A stretch of 64,000 nucleotides of DNA from Phycisphaerae bacterium RAS2 (lineage in GTDB: Bacteria > Planctomycetota > Phycisphaerae > UBA1845 > UTPLA1). The stretch is from contig CP036352.1 in the NCBI GenBank assembly GCA_007753915.1, positions 2,232,001-2,296,000 on the forward strand, given 5' to 3'. The stretch's first letter is position 1. Every line of letters starts with the position of its first letter. Shown in pieces: positions 43,497-52,935 of this stretch. The position numbers and the translations under genes are program-made. The notes below the pieces were generated by a model that saw only the letters and a program-made list of their open reading frames with translations, did no database searches and was not told the origin of the DNA.

Positions 43497-44630
43497 TCAA
43501 TCGCCGAATCCGGTGCCCACGGCGCGGGCAGCCCGGACGAGATCATCGTCCGACGAAACGACGCGCTGGCGATTGGCCACTTCGCCGATCGGCACACTGC
43601 CGTATTTGCCGCGATTCACAACGACGAGCCGATTGTATTCGCCGCGGGCCAGCATCTCCGTTGCGTGAAAACCGAACTGCGTTGCAATCGCCCGGTCAAA
43701 GGCGCACGGTGTGCCGCCACGTTGCACGTGCCCCAGCACCACCGCCCGCGCTTCGATGTTCGAGCACATCTCCAACTGCCGATGCAGCACGTTGGCGATG
43801 CCGCCGTAGCGGATCGGGTCTGGGCTGTCGGCAATGGTGCGATCAACCACAACATCCCCATCGATCGGCTTGGCCCCCTCCGCGACGGCAACAATCGTTG
43901 ATTTCTTGCCGGCCTTCTTGCGGTCCTTGCAGAAGTCGCAGAGCTTCGCGATGTCGTACGGTATCTCCGGGATCAGAATGATGTCCGCCCCGCTCGCGAC
44001 GCCCGTGTGCAACGTCAACCAGCCGGCGTTGCGACCCATCAACTCCACCACCATGATCCGGTGATGGCTCGCCGCCGTCGTGTGAACCCGATCGATCGCC
44101 TCGGTCGCGGTCTCCACCGCGGTCTGGAAGCCGAACGTGACCTCGGTGTGCATCAGATCGTTGTCGATGGTCTTGGGGACGCCGACGCAGCGCATGCCAA
44201 GCTCGATCAGTCCGTTCGCGCCGCTCATCGTGCCGTCGCCGCCGATCACCACCAGCGCGTCCATGCCGTACTTCTCGTACGTCGCCATGGCCCGGTCGCG
44301 AACATCGCCGAAGATCGGCTCGCCCTTCTTGCCGACCCCGACCGGGTACCGGCTCGGCTCGGCCTTGTTGCTCGTGCCGAGTATCGTGCCGCCGTGCGTC
44401 AGGATGTTGCTTACATTCCCTGCGGAGAGCGGCCGCACTTTGTCCTCGATCAATCCGAGGTAGCCGTCCTCGACGCCGAAGACCTGCCAGCCGTGATCGA
44501 AGATCGCGGTCTTGGTCACCGCCCGAATGACGGCGTTGAGACCCGGGCAGTCGCCGCCGCCGGTCAGGATGCCGATGCGTCGAATTACCTTGTTCCCGCC
44601 ACCGGTTTGCTTCGCGTCAACGGATACCAT
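43497..44630 (-). CDS. pfkA: 6-phosphofructokinase
   Basis: 377 aa. GILTGGGDCPGLNAVIR (19-35) binds the phosphoryl donor; GGDGT (130-134), PKTIDND (152-158) and MGRNAGWLTL are the other signatures. The residue that separates ATP from pyrophosphate enzymes (E. coli position 104) is Gly (G133), as in ATP-PFKs. The companion position (E. coli 124) is Lys (K153), as in pyrophosphate enzymes. This mix is known from group-III actinobacterial ATP-PFKs, so ATP is the better guess. The length (longer than the 320-aa E. coli enzyme) agrees with group III. AAAGGG precedes the ATG. Confidence 0.92.
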   Translation of the reverse strand: MVSVDAKQTGGGNKVIRRIGILTGGGDCPGLNAVIRAVTKTAIFDHGWQVFGVEDGYLGLIEDKVRPLSAGNVSNILTHGGTILGTSNKAEPSRYPVGVGKKGEPIFGDVRDRAMATYEKYGMDALVVIGGDGTMSGANGLIELGMRCVGVPKTIDNDLMHTEVTFGFQTAVETATEAIDRVHTTAASHHRIMVVELMGRNAGWLTLHTGVASGADIILIPEIPYDIAKLCDFCKDRKKAGKKSTIVAVAEGAKPIDGDVVVDRTIADSPDPIRYGGIANVLHRQLEMCSNIEARAVVLGHVQRGGTPCAFDRAIATQFGFHATEMLARGEYNRLVVVNRGKYGSVPIGEVANRQRVVSSDDDLVRAARAVGTGFGD

Positions 44631-44790
44631 GGTTGAACCCTTTCACTTGCGCCCCGAATATCGGCTTTTCGAGGTATCGCGCTTGCTACCCTTCAGTCAG
44701 TGAGCTTTGCGCAATAATAACGCTCATTGCGGTACCCCGCCTGCAACCGGTTGCCGCACCAATCCGGTACAATTCGCGCCGTCTACCGCC

Positions 44791-44819
44791 ATGACATTTC
44801 GCCGCCCCAGTCATATATT
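44791..44819 (+). promoter_or_regulatory. Promoter giving a predicted leaderless polX mRNA
   Basis: ATGACA, a 17-nt spacer, TATATT, then 6 nt to the ATG at 44826. No Shine-Dalgarno sequence separates them. Confidence 0.55.
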
Positions 44820-44825
44820 CGTGGC

Positions 44826-46556
44826 ATGCCAACGACCAGCGACCTGATCAGCCTCTTCAACGAAATCGCCGACATCCTTGAGATCAACGGCGAGCAGGTC
44901 TTCCGCGTCAATTCCTATCGACGCGCCGCGCGCAGCCTCAAGGACGTGACCGAGCCGCTGGACGAGCTTGCTGCTCGCGGAGGGTTGGCTGACCTACCCG
45001 GCATCGGCAAGAGCATGGCCGCCAAGATCGAGGAATTTCTCTCGACCGGCAAAGTCGCGACGCACGACGAACTGCGCGCGACGATCCCCTCGGGGCTGCT
45101 CAAGCTCCGCGCCATTCCCGGCATGGGGCCGAAGAAGATCGCGCTGGTTTGGAAAGAACTGGGCGTCGATTCGCTGGATGCCCTCCGCGCGAAAATTCAG
45201 TCCGGCGAACTGGCGAAGCTCAAGGGAATGGGCGAGAAGAGCGTCGAGCAGATTGCCAAGGGAATCGACTTTGCCGAACACTCGAGCGACCGCACGCCGC
45301 TCGGAGTAGCGTGGACGCTCGCCGACGAGATCCTTGCCGTCTTGCGAAAGGTCAAGGGCGTGCGGCGCGCCGAGGCGGCCGGCAGCTTGCGTCGCGGGTG
45401 CGAAACCATCGGCGACGTGGACATCCTTTGCGAATCCGATGACGGCGCGGGCGTGATCGAGGCGTTTACGAAGTTGCCGCAGGCGGTGCGGGTTCTGGCG
45501 GCGGGCGACACGAAAGGGTCGATCCTCGTGGAGCGCCGGGGCGGCGGTGAGTTGCAGGTGGATTGCCGCGTTGTCCCGCGCGAGTCGTACGGTACTGCTT
45601 TGCAATACTTCACCGGCAGCAAGGAGCACAATGTCCGGCTGCGCGAATTGGCTGTGAAGAAAAAATTCAAGCTCAACGAGTGGGGTTTGTTCGCCGGCGA
45701 CAAAGCCGTCGCGGGCGAGAAAGAGGAAGACGTTTACAAAAAGCTGGGCCTGCCCTGGATTCCGCCGGAGCTGCGAGAGGATCGCGGCGAACTGGATTTT
45801 GACCAAACGCCACGTCTGATTGAGCTCTCCGACATCCGCGGCGACCTCCACATGCACACGACGGCCAGCGACGGCACGATGAGCGCCGCCGAAATGGCCG
45901 AGGCCGCGTCGAAACGGGGCTACGAGTACATCGCCATCACCGACCACTCGCGCTCCAGCACCATCGCCAACGGCCTCACCATTGATCGCATGTGGCGGCA
46001 GATCGAGAAGATTCGCGCGCTCAACAAAGACCACAAGACGATCTCCGTGTTGATCGGTTGCGAGTGCGACATTCTCTCCGACGGCAAGTTGGATTATCCC
46101 GACTCGCTGCTGGCCGCCTGCGATCTAGTTGTCGCGAGCGTTCACGTGGCGCAGCGACAGGACCGTGCGAAAGTCACGTCACGCGTGCTCAAAGCAATAG
46201 AGAACCCCTACGTGACCATCCTCGGCCACCCCACCGGCCGGCTCATCAACAAGCGCGAGCCGATGGACCTCGACATGGCGGCGGTTGTCAGGCAGGCGGC
46301 CAAGACCCAGACGATTCTTGAAATCAACTCATCGTGGCAGCGGCTGGACCTGAACGACCTGCACGCTCGCATGGCCCGCGACGCAGGCGTCATGATGGTC
46401 ATCAATACCGATTCACACGCAGCCATCCAGATGGAACAGATGAAGTTTGGCGTGACGGTCGCGCGACGTGCCGGGCTGGAGGCGAAACAGGTGCTGAACA
46501 CGCTGCCGCTTCCATCGGTCCGCAAGCGCATCGCGCGCAAACGAAGCGGCGAATAG
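44826..46556 (+). CDS. polX: DNA polymerase X family protein with a PHP exonuclease domain
   Basis: 576 aa, the usual length of bacterial PolX. Helix-hairpin-helix motifs (LADLPGIGKSMAAKIEEFL, LRAIPGMGPKKIALVWKEL and LKGMGEKSVEQIA) occupy residues about 50-145. The polymerase palm has GSLRRGCETIGDVDILCES with catalytic D197 and D199. The C-terminal PHP domain (about 338-570) starts with GDLHMHTTASDGTMS (H342, H344) and continues with ITDHSRSS, GCECDIL and TDSHA, the metal-binding set for 3'-5' exonuclease and AP-endonuclease activity. The enzyme fills short gaps in base-excision and double-strand break repair. It appears fully intact. Confidence 0.93.
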   Translation: MPTTSDLISLFNEIADILEINGEQVFRVNSYRRAARSLKDVTEPLDELAARGGLADLPGIGKSMAAKIEEFLSTGKVATHDELRATIPSGLLKLRAIPGMGPKKIALVWKELGVDSLDALRAKIQSGELAKLKGMGEKSVEQIAKGIDFAEHSSDRTPLGVAWTLADEILAVLRKVKGVRRAEAAGSLRRGCETIGDVDILCESDDGAGVIEAFTKLPQAVRVLAAGDTKGSILVERRGGGELQVDCRVVPRESYGTALQYFTGSKEHNVRLRELAVKKKFKLNEWGLFAGDKAVAGEKEEDVYKKLGLPWIPPELREDRGELDFDQTPRLIELSDIRGDLHMHTTASDGTMSAAEMAEAASKRGYEYIAITDHSRSSTIANGLTIDRMWRQIEKIRALNKDHKTISVLIGCECDILSDGKLDYPDSLLAACDLVVASVHVAQRQDRAKVTSRVLKAIENPYVTILGHPTGRLINKREPMDLDMAAVVRQAAKTQTILEINSSWQRLDLNDLHARMARDAGVMMVINTDSHAAIQMEQMKFGVTVARRAGLEAKQVLNTLPLPSVRKRIARKRSGE

Positions 46557-46602
46557 CGCAAATCTCGACGGCCGCGCTAAGCGGCTTGCGATTGCTTCTC
46601 GC

Positions 46603-46637
46603 AAAAAAAAGCCGACGGATCGCAACCCGTCGGCTTC
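46603..46637 (-). terminator. Rho-independent terminator for ahcY
   Basis: Stem AAGCCGACGG/CCGTCGGCTT with an 8-nt loop, followed on the minus strand by a run of T. It sits 75 nt after the ahcY stop; polX ends 47 nt to the left on the other strand. Confidence 0.85.
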
Positions 46638-46711
46638 GTGAATTGTCAATTCCCCAGACGCACACAACACACGTTTGCACGCGTCATCGCGCAATGCAAT
46701 CGCATTGCTTA

Positions 46712-48139
46712 TCAATAGCGATAGTGCGTAGGCTTGTACGGTCCTTCGGCCGGGATTCCCAGGTACGCGGCCTGTTCCTTCGAGAGCTTCGTCAGCTTCG
46801 CACCAAGTTTTTCCAAGTGCAGCATGGCGACCTTCTCGTCCAGATGCTTCGGCAGCGTATAGACCTTCTTCTCGTACTTCTTGTGGTTCTGCCACAGCTC
46901 GATCTGGGCGATCACCTGGTTCGAGAAGCTGTTGCTCATCACGAAGCTCGGATGCCCCGTCGCACAGCCGAGATTCAGCAGCCGCCCTTCGGCCAGCACG
47001 ATCACCGAGTGCCCGTCGGCGAACTTCCACTCATCGACCTGCGGCTTGATGTTGATCCGCTTAACGCCCGGCACCTTCTTCAAACCCGCCATGTCGATTT
47101 CGTTATCGAAATGGCCGATGTTGCCGACGATCGCGTTGTGTTTCATCTTCTTCATGTGGTCGGCGGTGATGATGTTGAAGTTGCCAGTCGCCGTGATGAA
47201 GATGTCGGCCGTGCTGATCACATCGTCAAGCGTCAGCACCTGGTAGCCTTCCATCGCCGCCTGCAAGGCGCAGATCGGGTCGATCTCGGTGACGATCACG
47301 CGGCTCCCCTGGCCGCGCAGGCTCTGGGCGCAACCCTTGCCCACGTCGCCATAGCCGCAAACGACGGCGACCTTCCCGGCCAGCATGACATCCGTCGCCC
47401 GCATGATGCCGTCCACCAGCGAGTGGCGACAGCCGTATAGATTGTCAAACTTGCTCTTCGTGACGCTGTCGTTGACATTGATCGCCGGGAACGGCAGCGT
47501 GCCCGCTTCCTGCATCTGGTACAATCGATGCACGCCGGTCGTCGTCTCTTCGCTGACCCCGACGATCGCCTTCTCAATTCCGATCCATCGCTTGGTGTCG
47601 CGCTTCTGTTCCGCCGCCAGCAACTTGAGGATGATCTGCATTTCCTCCACGTCCGTCGAATCCGGCGACGGCACGCTGCCGGTGCGGTTGTACTCCGCGC
47701 CTTTGACGACCAGCAGCGTCGCGTCGCCGCCATCGTCCACGATCAACGTCGGACCGCTGCCGTCCGGCCACGTCAGCGCCTGCAGCGTGCACCACCAGTA
47801 TTCTTCCAGCGTCTCACCCTTCCAGGCGAAGACAGGAATGCCCGCCTTGGCAATCGCCGCCGCGGCATGATCCTGTGTGCTGAAAATGTTGCACGAGCAC
47901 CAGCGCACGTCGGCACCCAGCTCGGCGAGCGTCTCGATCAAAACCGCCGTCTGGATCGTCATGTGCAGCGAGCCGGTGATCCTCGCGCCGGCCAGCGGCT
48001 TCTTCGCGGCGTACTCTTTGCGAATCGCCATCAAGCCAGGCATCTCGTGTTCGGCCAGCTCGATCTCTTTGCGGCCGAACGCGGCCTGGCTCATGTCGGC
48101 GACTTTGTAATCCTCGCGGACGGCGGTTGCGACGGTCAT
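46712..48139 (-). CDS. ahcY: S-adenosylhomocysteinase
   Basis: 475 aa from the ATG at 48139 ([18 protein letters not shown]), with GGGAG before it; a longer reading to 48244 overlaps the promoter. The enzyme hydrolyses S-adenosylhomocysteine to adenosine and homocysteine and keeps methylation running. The NAD-binding motif [17 protein letters not shown] lies near residue 262. The C-terminus [21 protein letters not shown] then PYKPTHYRY, with the Lys/Tyr pair that closes the NAD site, is intact. The length, slightly over 430, fits the bacterial form with the extra insert. Its own promoter and terminator mark it as monocistronic. Confidence 0.96.
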   Translation of the reverse strand: MTVATAVREDYKVADMSQAAFGRKEIELAEHEMPGLMAIRKEYAAKKPLAGARITGSLHMTIQTAVLIETLAELGADVRWCSCNIFSTQDHAAAAIAKAGIPVFAWKGETLEEYWWCTLQALTWPDGSGPTLIVDDGGDATLLVVKGAEYNRTGSVPSPDSTDVEEMQIILKLLAAEQKRDTKRWIGIEKAIVGVSEETTTGVHRLYQMQEAGTLPFPAINVNDSVTKSKFDNLYGCRHSLVDGIMRATDVMLAGKVAVVCGYGDVGKGCAQSLRGQGSRVIVTEIDPICALQAAMEGYQVLTLDDVISTADIFITATGNFNIITADHMKKMKHNAIVGNIGHFDNEIDMAGLKKVPGVKRINIKPQVDEWKFADGHSVIVLAEGRLLNLGCATGHPSFVMSNSFSNQVIAQIELWQNHKKYEKKVYTLPKHLDEKVAMLHLEKLGAKLTKLSKEQAAYLGIPAEGPYKPTHYRY

Positions 48140-48214
48140 GCGAAATGGCTCCCTGTTTTCTCTGCGGGCCGGCTCTCCCTCGAGGCAGCCCCGGTCGGTC
48201 GTCGGAAACGGTCT

Positions 48215-48244
48215 ATGATAGCGGCTCTCCGACGCCTTCGCCAA
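48215..48244 (-). promoter_or_regulatory. Promoter of ahcY
   Basis: On the minus strand TTGGCG, an 18-nt spacer, then TATCAT. The start site should be near 48208, giving a leader of about 70 nt. I looked for an S-adenosylhomocysteine riboswitch in this leader and did not find one. Confidence 0.55.
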
Positions 48245-48440
48245 ATGCCCCGCGGCGTTCCCATGAGGCTGGAGACCAATACATTACGAAACAATGGCAT
48301 TGGCGGATCGGTGAATCCATCGGCCTTTTTGAGTGAACGAATTGAGGGAATGGGTAGCGATTTCGCTTCGATCCGAGCCTCGGCCATCAGGGAGCGGGTT
48401 CTTGGTGTGGGGAACTCCGAGCCCGCCCGCCACGGCGGAT

Positions 48441-48474
48441 CTGCGACTTGCTGACGCACGCGGCTCGGTTCAAT
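48441..48474 (-). repeat. Dispersed GAACCGAGCCGC-family repeat, copy 4
   Basis: On the minus strand it reads AATTGAACCGAGCCGCG then TGCGTCAGCAAGTCGCAG, closely matching the element at 10666-10699. It lies in the 378-nt gap between ahcY and the coiled-coil gene; nothing else was recognised there apart from the ahcY promoter. Confidence 0.65.
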
Positions 48475-48517
48475 TGTTACCAGTACCGCACTAAGAGTGA
48501 GGGCGATTTGAACTTGT

Positions 48518-50374
48518 TCAACCCGGCGACTGCTGGAGATACTCCAGCGCGTCCAACGCGGGCATCAACAACGGGCTTTGTTCGCGACCCTTACCGGCTT
48601 CCTTGAGCAGATCGTACGCCAGCTTCTGCTCGGCCAGGGCAGCGCTCTCTTCATCGGCTACAGCGGCCAGCATCATGTGGACCGCCGCCTCACCGACCTG
48701 CACCTGCCAGAGCGAGTTCTTTCCGGAGATGGAATCGGCCTTGGTCTTTCCGATGGCGGTGGAGGCTTTTTTGAACGATGCCACGGCGTCCGCAAGCTGG
48801 GCGCGGGCAGCCTTGCGAGAGTCTGTCACGGTTTTCTCGTCCATCGACGCGGGCTTCCCTTCGATCACGCCCGATGCAACGGCTTGATCCATCGCGGCCC
48901 GCAAGCGCGCCACATGTGTCAGCGCTGCGTGATATCCGATCTCGGCGGCAAGGAAGTGCATGGAGCCTTCGGTGTCACCTTCGGTCGCGACTCGGGTCAG
49001 ACACTCATCCGGAGTCGTACGGCCCTCGGACGCCGCCGAACCCGCATCGCGCGTGCGGGTCGCGGCAATCGTCGCGGCCTGCCGGGCCAGTCGCCCTGCA
49101 TCAGCAAACGCCTTCAGGGCCGCATCCTCGGCCTTTTGCGCCGACGCGTCGTGCTTGGCGGATTCCGCAATCAGCTCATTGCTTTGCTGCGTCAGGGACG
49201 AAAGCGCCTCGGCCGATGCATCGCGATCCGCTTCAAGTTGCTGCGCCGACTTCTTCAGGTCATCGAGCTGCGCCTGCAGCTTCGTGCGAATTCCCTTGAC
49301 CGTCTCAAGCTGCTCGGCGAGCGCGGCCGCTTGAAATTCCAGATCGCGAAGGCCCACGCGCCGCGTGCCTCCGGAATAGGTCGGCGGCTCAATGGCTCCA
49401 CTCTGACTTTGCTTCGCCACGGCGTCATCCAGCGTGCCGTTCACGATCGCCATGGACTGCGCCTCGGCCTCTCGCGCTTTGGTCGAAAGCGTCTCGTACT
49501 CCGCGGGAAGTGCGCCGGGTTTGCCTTGGTACGATGCCATCGCGGTGCGAGCCTCGGCCGCCTCCCGGTCGTGTGCTTCCGCCTGCTGCTTGCGCTCCGA
49601 TACCTGCGCTGCCAGGGCGGACTCCGCCTTTTCGAGCGCTTGCAGTTGCTCGCCGGCCTGCTGAATTCTCGCCTCCATGTCGGTCATCGCCTCGGTCGGG
49701 ATGTGCGCTTCGGTTGTTGCCACGCGAATCCGCAAGTCGGAGATCGAATCGACCAGTTCCATGGCCCGGTCGCGGTACTGCCGCGCCTGCCACCGCTCGA
49801 ACGCCGCGCGGTTGCGACTGATCCGAGCCTTGGCGTAGGCAATCAGGGCCTGCACGCGCGCGGCCGCGAGGCTGTCCCGCGAGCCGTCGGCCGAAGTGAG
49901 CGCACGCACCTGCGCCTCGGCATCGTTCAAGACTTTTGTATGAGCCGCGATGTGGCGCGTGCGAAGTTCGTTGGACGCCGACTTGGCGTTTGGCAGACCC
50001 GACTGAATCTTGCTGGCCGCCGTCATGGCCGTACCGCGCTGATTGTCTTGTTCGGCCGCGGCGCGAAGCAGCTTGGCCGTGTCCTCAAGTTGTGCCCGGA
50101 TCGCCGACGGGAACAGTTCGTCTGACTTCGCGCTGACTTCGGGAGCGTCCGTTCGCGCTGCCGTCGCATCCGCGATCACCGCGAGATGCTCGTCCAGTGC
50201 CAGGACGGCACGGCGAAGGCCCTCGACCTGCTCCGACAAGGCCGACTCGGCCCGCGCGGATGGGGACTGAAGCATCGGCAGATAGAACGGCGTCGCCGCA
50301 AGCCCACCCGCCAGCACAACGCCCGCGACCACGCCGACAACCACGCCCATCTTTCCAGACGAATTTCCCGCCAC
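48518..50374 (-). CDS. Membrane-anchored long coiled-coil protein of unknown function
   Basis: 618 aa from a GTG at 50374 (reading V-A-G-N-S-S-G-K-M), with GAGG about 10 nt upstream; an ATG 24 nt later is the alternative. A single N-terminal helix (GVVVGVVAGVVLAGGLAATPFYL, about 10-32) anchors the protein. Almost all the rest is Ala/Glu/Gln/Arg-rich coiled coil, interrupted near residue 330-350 by a Gly/Pro/Ser stretch (TYSGGTRRVG). Most of it should lie in the periplasm. No family was recognised. It shares strand and spacing with the secreted protein gene upstream. Confidence 0.7.
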   Translation of the reverse strand: MAGNSSGKMGVVVGVVAGVVLAGGLAATPFYLPMLQSPSARAESALSEQVEGLRRAVLALDEHLAVIADATAARTDAPEVSAKSDELFPSAIRAQLEDTAKLLRAAAEQDNQRGTAMTAASKIQSGLPNAKSASNELRTRHIAAHTKVLNDAEAQVRALTSADGSRDSLAAARVQALIAYAKARISRNRAAFERWQARQYRDRAMELVDSISDLRIRVATTEAHIPTEAMTDMEARIQQAGEQLQALEKAESALAAQVSERKQQAEAHDREAAEARTAMASYQGKPGALPAEYETLSTKAREAEAQSMAIVNGTLDDAVAKQSQSGAIEPPTYSGGTRRVGLRDLEFQAAALAEQLETVKGIRTKLQAQLDDLKKSAQQLEADRDASAEALSSLTQQSNELIAESAKHDASAQKAEDAALKAFADAGRLARQAATIAATRTRDAGSAASEGRTTPDECLTRVATEGDTEGSMHFLAAEIGYHAALTHVARLRAAMDQAVASGVIEGKPASMDEKTVTDSRKAARAQLADAVASFKKASTAIGKTKADSISGKNSLWQVQVGEAAVHMMLAAVADEESAALAEQKLAYDLLKEAGKGREQSPLLMPALDALEYLQQSPG

Positions 50375-50513
50375 GTTTAAAAACCTCGCTGATCGCCCGG
50401 CCGGGTCTGCGGTTGCGCCTGCGGTCCCCCCGGAAGCGGCTGGCCGGTATTGTTGGTTGCTTCGACGGGCCCGGCGTTCCGAGCGCAATCGAAGTAATGG
50501 CTTGCAAGTACCA

Positions 50514-50542
50514 TATTTATCATCCCGTCGCTCGAAAGTCAA
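50514..50542 (-). promoter_or_regulatory. Promoter of the coiled-coil gene
   Basis: On the minus strand TTGACT, a 17-nt spacer, then TAAATA; the leader would be about 130 nt. Confidence 0.5.
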
Positions 50543-50609
50543 TGCGGCCGGTAACGTCTGGGACGAGACGGGAAAGGATGCCGGTGCGTCGGCGCGGGGC
50601 TGGAGCTGT

Positions 50610-52151
50610 TCAGGGCTTGCGGCGGGATTTGTCCTGCTGCTCGACGTATTCAACGCATTCCCGAAGGGCCTGCGGCGACCAACTGATGAGAACATACCGG
50701 TCCATGACTTTCATCGCGGGGCCGAGAATGCCCGCCTGAAGGTACCAGACATTGTCGGGATCGCGGCGGACTTTAATCCGCATGAGCGTCGTCTTGTTGC
50801 GCTCGGCCCGTTCGTCAAGATAACGCGTCCACGCGTCGAGCAGCGCGTCCGTCGCCGCCTTCACAGCCTTGGCGTCGTCGATCTCGATGGCCAGTGTGAA
50901 CGCGAACGGGATCTTCAACGGGTGGGGCGGGTAGTCGTACAAGACAATTGTCTGTCCAAAATGACTGATCAGATTCCCGCCAATGTCGACGCCGCTGTCA
51001 CGTTCAAGCTGCCGCCAGGCCCGCCGCCACTTCTGCACGTTGCTCACCGACTGCGCCGCCAGCCACCCGCGCGGCACGTTGTCCACCAGCCAGCTCGTCG
51101 GGACCGAGATCACCGCGACATGCTCCGCTTCCTTCGGAACGATCCGCAAATGATCCTCCGAAAACGCCTGCGGATCGCTGTAACTCTGCACGATGTCCTT
51201 GCCGGCCTTCTGGTAGCAGCGGTGACAGCTCAACCGCTCGCCATCCGCGCCGATGGTCCACAAGTCGCGGTCCAAATCCGCCGCCTGCAACGCCTGGGTC
51301 ACTGCCTCGAACCGCCCCCCTGCCTGCGGCCCCAGCGCCTGCTCCAGCCGCATGAACGCGATCAACCAGTGCGCAAACGCACGCTCGCCGTTCGTCCGGC
51401 CAAATGCCTTGCGATACCACTCATCCCGATGCATGGCGGGGCGCTTCCCGGACGCCGTGCCGACCACTTTCGAGAAGGCATCCGAGCCGAAGCTGATGAT
51501 GAAGAACTCTCCCACCTGGCCCCATTCCCACACCGCCCAGCCCGGCAGGCGCGAATCGACAAGCCGATCGAATGCGACGCCCCCCAACTCGCCTTTCTCA
51601 AGTTTCGCGACTTCGTTGTTCGTGTAGCGCCCGATCACCCGGCGGAGCTGGTCCACCACCGCCTGATGCCGACCCTGTGTGCGAAAAATAACGGCCGCCT
51701 GCATGTTGCGCAGGCGTAGGCTGATGTGAACGTCTTCCCCTTCCGACCGTTGGCTCGTGCCGCGAGGCTGCTCCACAATCCGGCTCGACACATCCAGCAG
51801 CACCAGCGCGTGTTCAAACTGGGCCAACAGGGGCAACGCGCCGGCGATGTCCGCGAAAACCTGCCCCTCGGCCGGGATGAGGCCCGCCGTGTTCAACATC
51901 GAGACAATTGACGCAATCGAGGCCGCCGTGCCCGTCGGCTGCGTCGTGCCTTCCGAATCCCCAATCGGCTGATCCAGCCACGTATAAGGTTTCGCGCAGT
52001 ACATGACCAGCGCGTCGGCCGGAACCAGTTCGGTGATGGGTCGCTCATTCGCCCGTGCGGCAGAACGATGCATCGCGGTAGAGAGCAGGAACGCCGCGAC
52101 GATGGTTCTCACAACCGTTCGCCGGCGCATGGGAGAACCACAGACTGACAT
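50610..52151 (-). CDS. Secreted DUF3352-like protein of unknown function
   Basis: 513 aa from the ATG at 52151 (MSVCGSPMRRRTVV), which has GAGG about 9 nt upstream; earlier in-frame Met codons exist at 52181. Signal peptide residues 8-36 (RRRTVVRTIVAAFLLSTAMHRSAARA). The mature part starts ERPITELVPADALVMYCAKPYTWL, a pattern of planctomycete secreted proteins that begin with a VPADALVY-like strand and carry repeated alpha/beta lobes. I compare it with DUF3352 only loosely. One Cys-x2-Cys (CHRC) occurs near residue 309. Its function is unknown. Confidence 0.7.
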   Translation of the reverse strand: MSVCGSPMRRRTVVRTIVAAFLLSTAMHRSAARANERPITELVPADALVMYCAKPYTWLDQPIGDSEGTTQPTGTAASIASIVSMLNTAGLIPAEGQVFADIAGALPLLAQFEHALVLLDVSSRIVEQPRGTSQRSEGEDVHISLRLRNMQAAVIFRTQGRHQAVVDQLRRVIGRYTNNEVAKLEKGELGGVAFDRLVDSRLPGWAVWEWGQVGEFFIISFGSDAFSKVVGTASGKRPAMHRDEWYRKAFGRTNGERAFAHWLIAFMRLEQALGPQAGGRFEAVTQALQAADLDRDLWTIGADGERLSCHRCYQKAGKDIVQSYSDPQAFSEDHLRIVPKEAEHVAVISVPTSWLVDNVPRGWLAAQSVSNVQKWRRAWRQLERDSGVDIGGNLISHFGQTIVLYDYPPHPLKIPFAFTLAIEIDDAKAVKAATDALLDAWTRYLDERAERNKTTLMRIKVRRDPDNVWYLQAGILGPAMKVMDRYVLISWSPQALRECVEYVEQQDKSRRKP

Positions 52152-52299
52152 TGGGGAGAATCCTCGCATGCGCAGGGGCATCCCGAGAAAAACGAGGCGA
52201 ATCGGCCTCGTTCACGTTGCGAATGATACGAGCGAAATCCGAGCGGATCAAACCGCGCGACGCCGGCCCGGTCGCGCGGGTTCATTTGGCGGGTTGCTC

Positions 52300-52548
52300 T
52301 TAGCGGCCCCAGAAGCTCTTGCGGGTGTGCGTGGCGGGCTGAACGGCGGCCTTGGTCGCGGATTCCTGCTTGGCCTTGAGAATCGCCGCCTGATGATTCT
52401 TGTTCGCCTCGGTCAGGAGATTCTCCAGCCGCATGAAGTCGCGCTGCTGTTCCGGCGTCATGTGGCGAATCAACTCATGGCGAAGGCGCTTGGCCATGTC
52501 CAGCGCCACCGCAATCGGCATCGGTGATGAATGCGTCATGTCCGTCAC
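52300..52548 (-). CDS. Small hypothetical protein
   Basis: 82 aa from a GTG at 52548 (or the ATG at 52539). A helix-rich central part (DMAKRLRHELIRHMTPEQQRDF and MRLENLLTEANKNHQAAIL) is followed by a basic C-terminal tail ending FWGR. AGGAG lies upstream of both candidate starts. The charged, helical composition and reasonable codon use argue for a real gene, but no family was recognised. Confidence 0.5.
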   Translation of the reverse strand: MTDMTHSSPMPIAVALDMAKRLRHELIRHMTPEQQRDFMRLENLLTEANKNHQAAILKAKQESATKAAVQPATHTRKSFWGR

Positions 52549-52935
52549 TCGCTCCTGTCCACAACCGACCGCGTCATGTCCGTTGATTCGCGGGCGGCCG
52601 CTTCATTGACGTTCGTCAGGCTGGTCATCCCGATCGCGGCGGTCGCGGTCGGCTCCATCCCTGGATTCTCGGGCCGGTGCGCCCGATGGCGTAGTGGCTA
52701 CGGTCCGGCCCTACACCCACCCCACACGGTTGTTTTAGGCCGCTTCGCCAGCCGTGTCAATACAAATCTCATAGCGATCCGAGCGCCGCGCGGCGACGAG
52801 ATTGAATCTCCGAGCCAAGCGCCGGCCTCGCCATGCCCCTTGTTGTACTCAATTCGATGGCTTGCTATTCCCATACTGCACCGGGATACAATCCATCGGC
52901 GCTGAATACGCAACCTTTATCGATAACCAATAACC
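52549..52935. other. Intergenic region, candidate promoter of the Bpt gene
   Basis: 387 nt without a supportable gene. A TACAAT at 52887-52892 with TTGCTA 19 nt upstream could be the promoter for the aminoacyl-transferase gene. A tRNA-like D-arm string near 52690 was examined and rejected. Confidence 0.4.

Noticed and set aside
48140-48208. Possible S-adenosylhomocysteine riboswitch in the ahcY leader
   Set aside because: The leader is about 70 nt and lacks the conserved core bases and pseudoknot pairing as far as I can see.
48578-50125. A 515-codon open frame on the plus strand
   Set aside because: Antisense to the coiled-coil gene; Leu/Arg/Gly-rich shadow of an Ala/Glu/Gln-rich coding strand.
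52683-52760. A tRNA-like string (GGCGTAGTGG) in the gap before bpt
   Set aside because: No matching acceptor stem, anticodon stem or T-loop could be paired on either strand.
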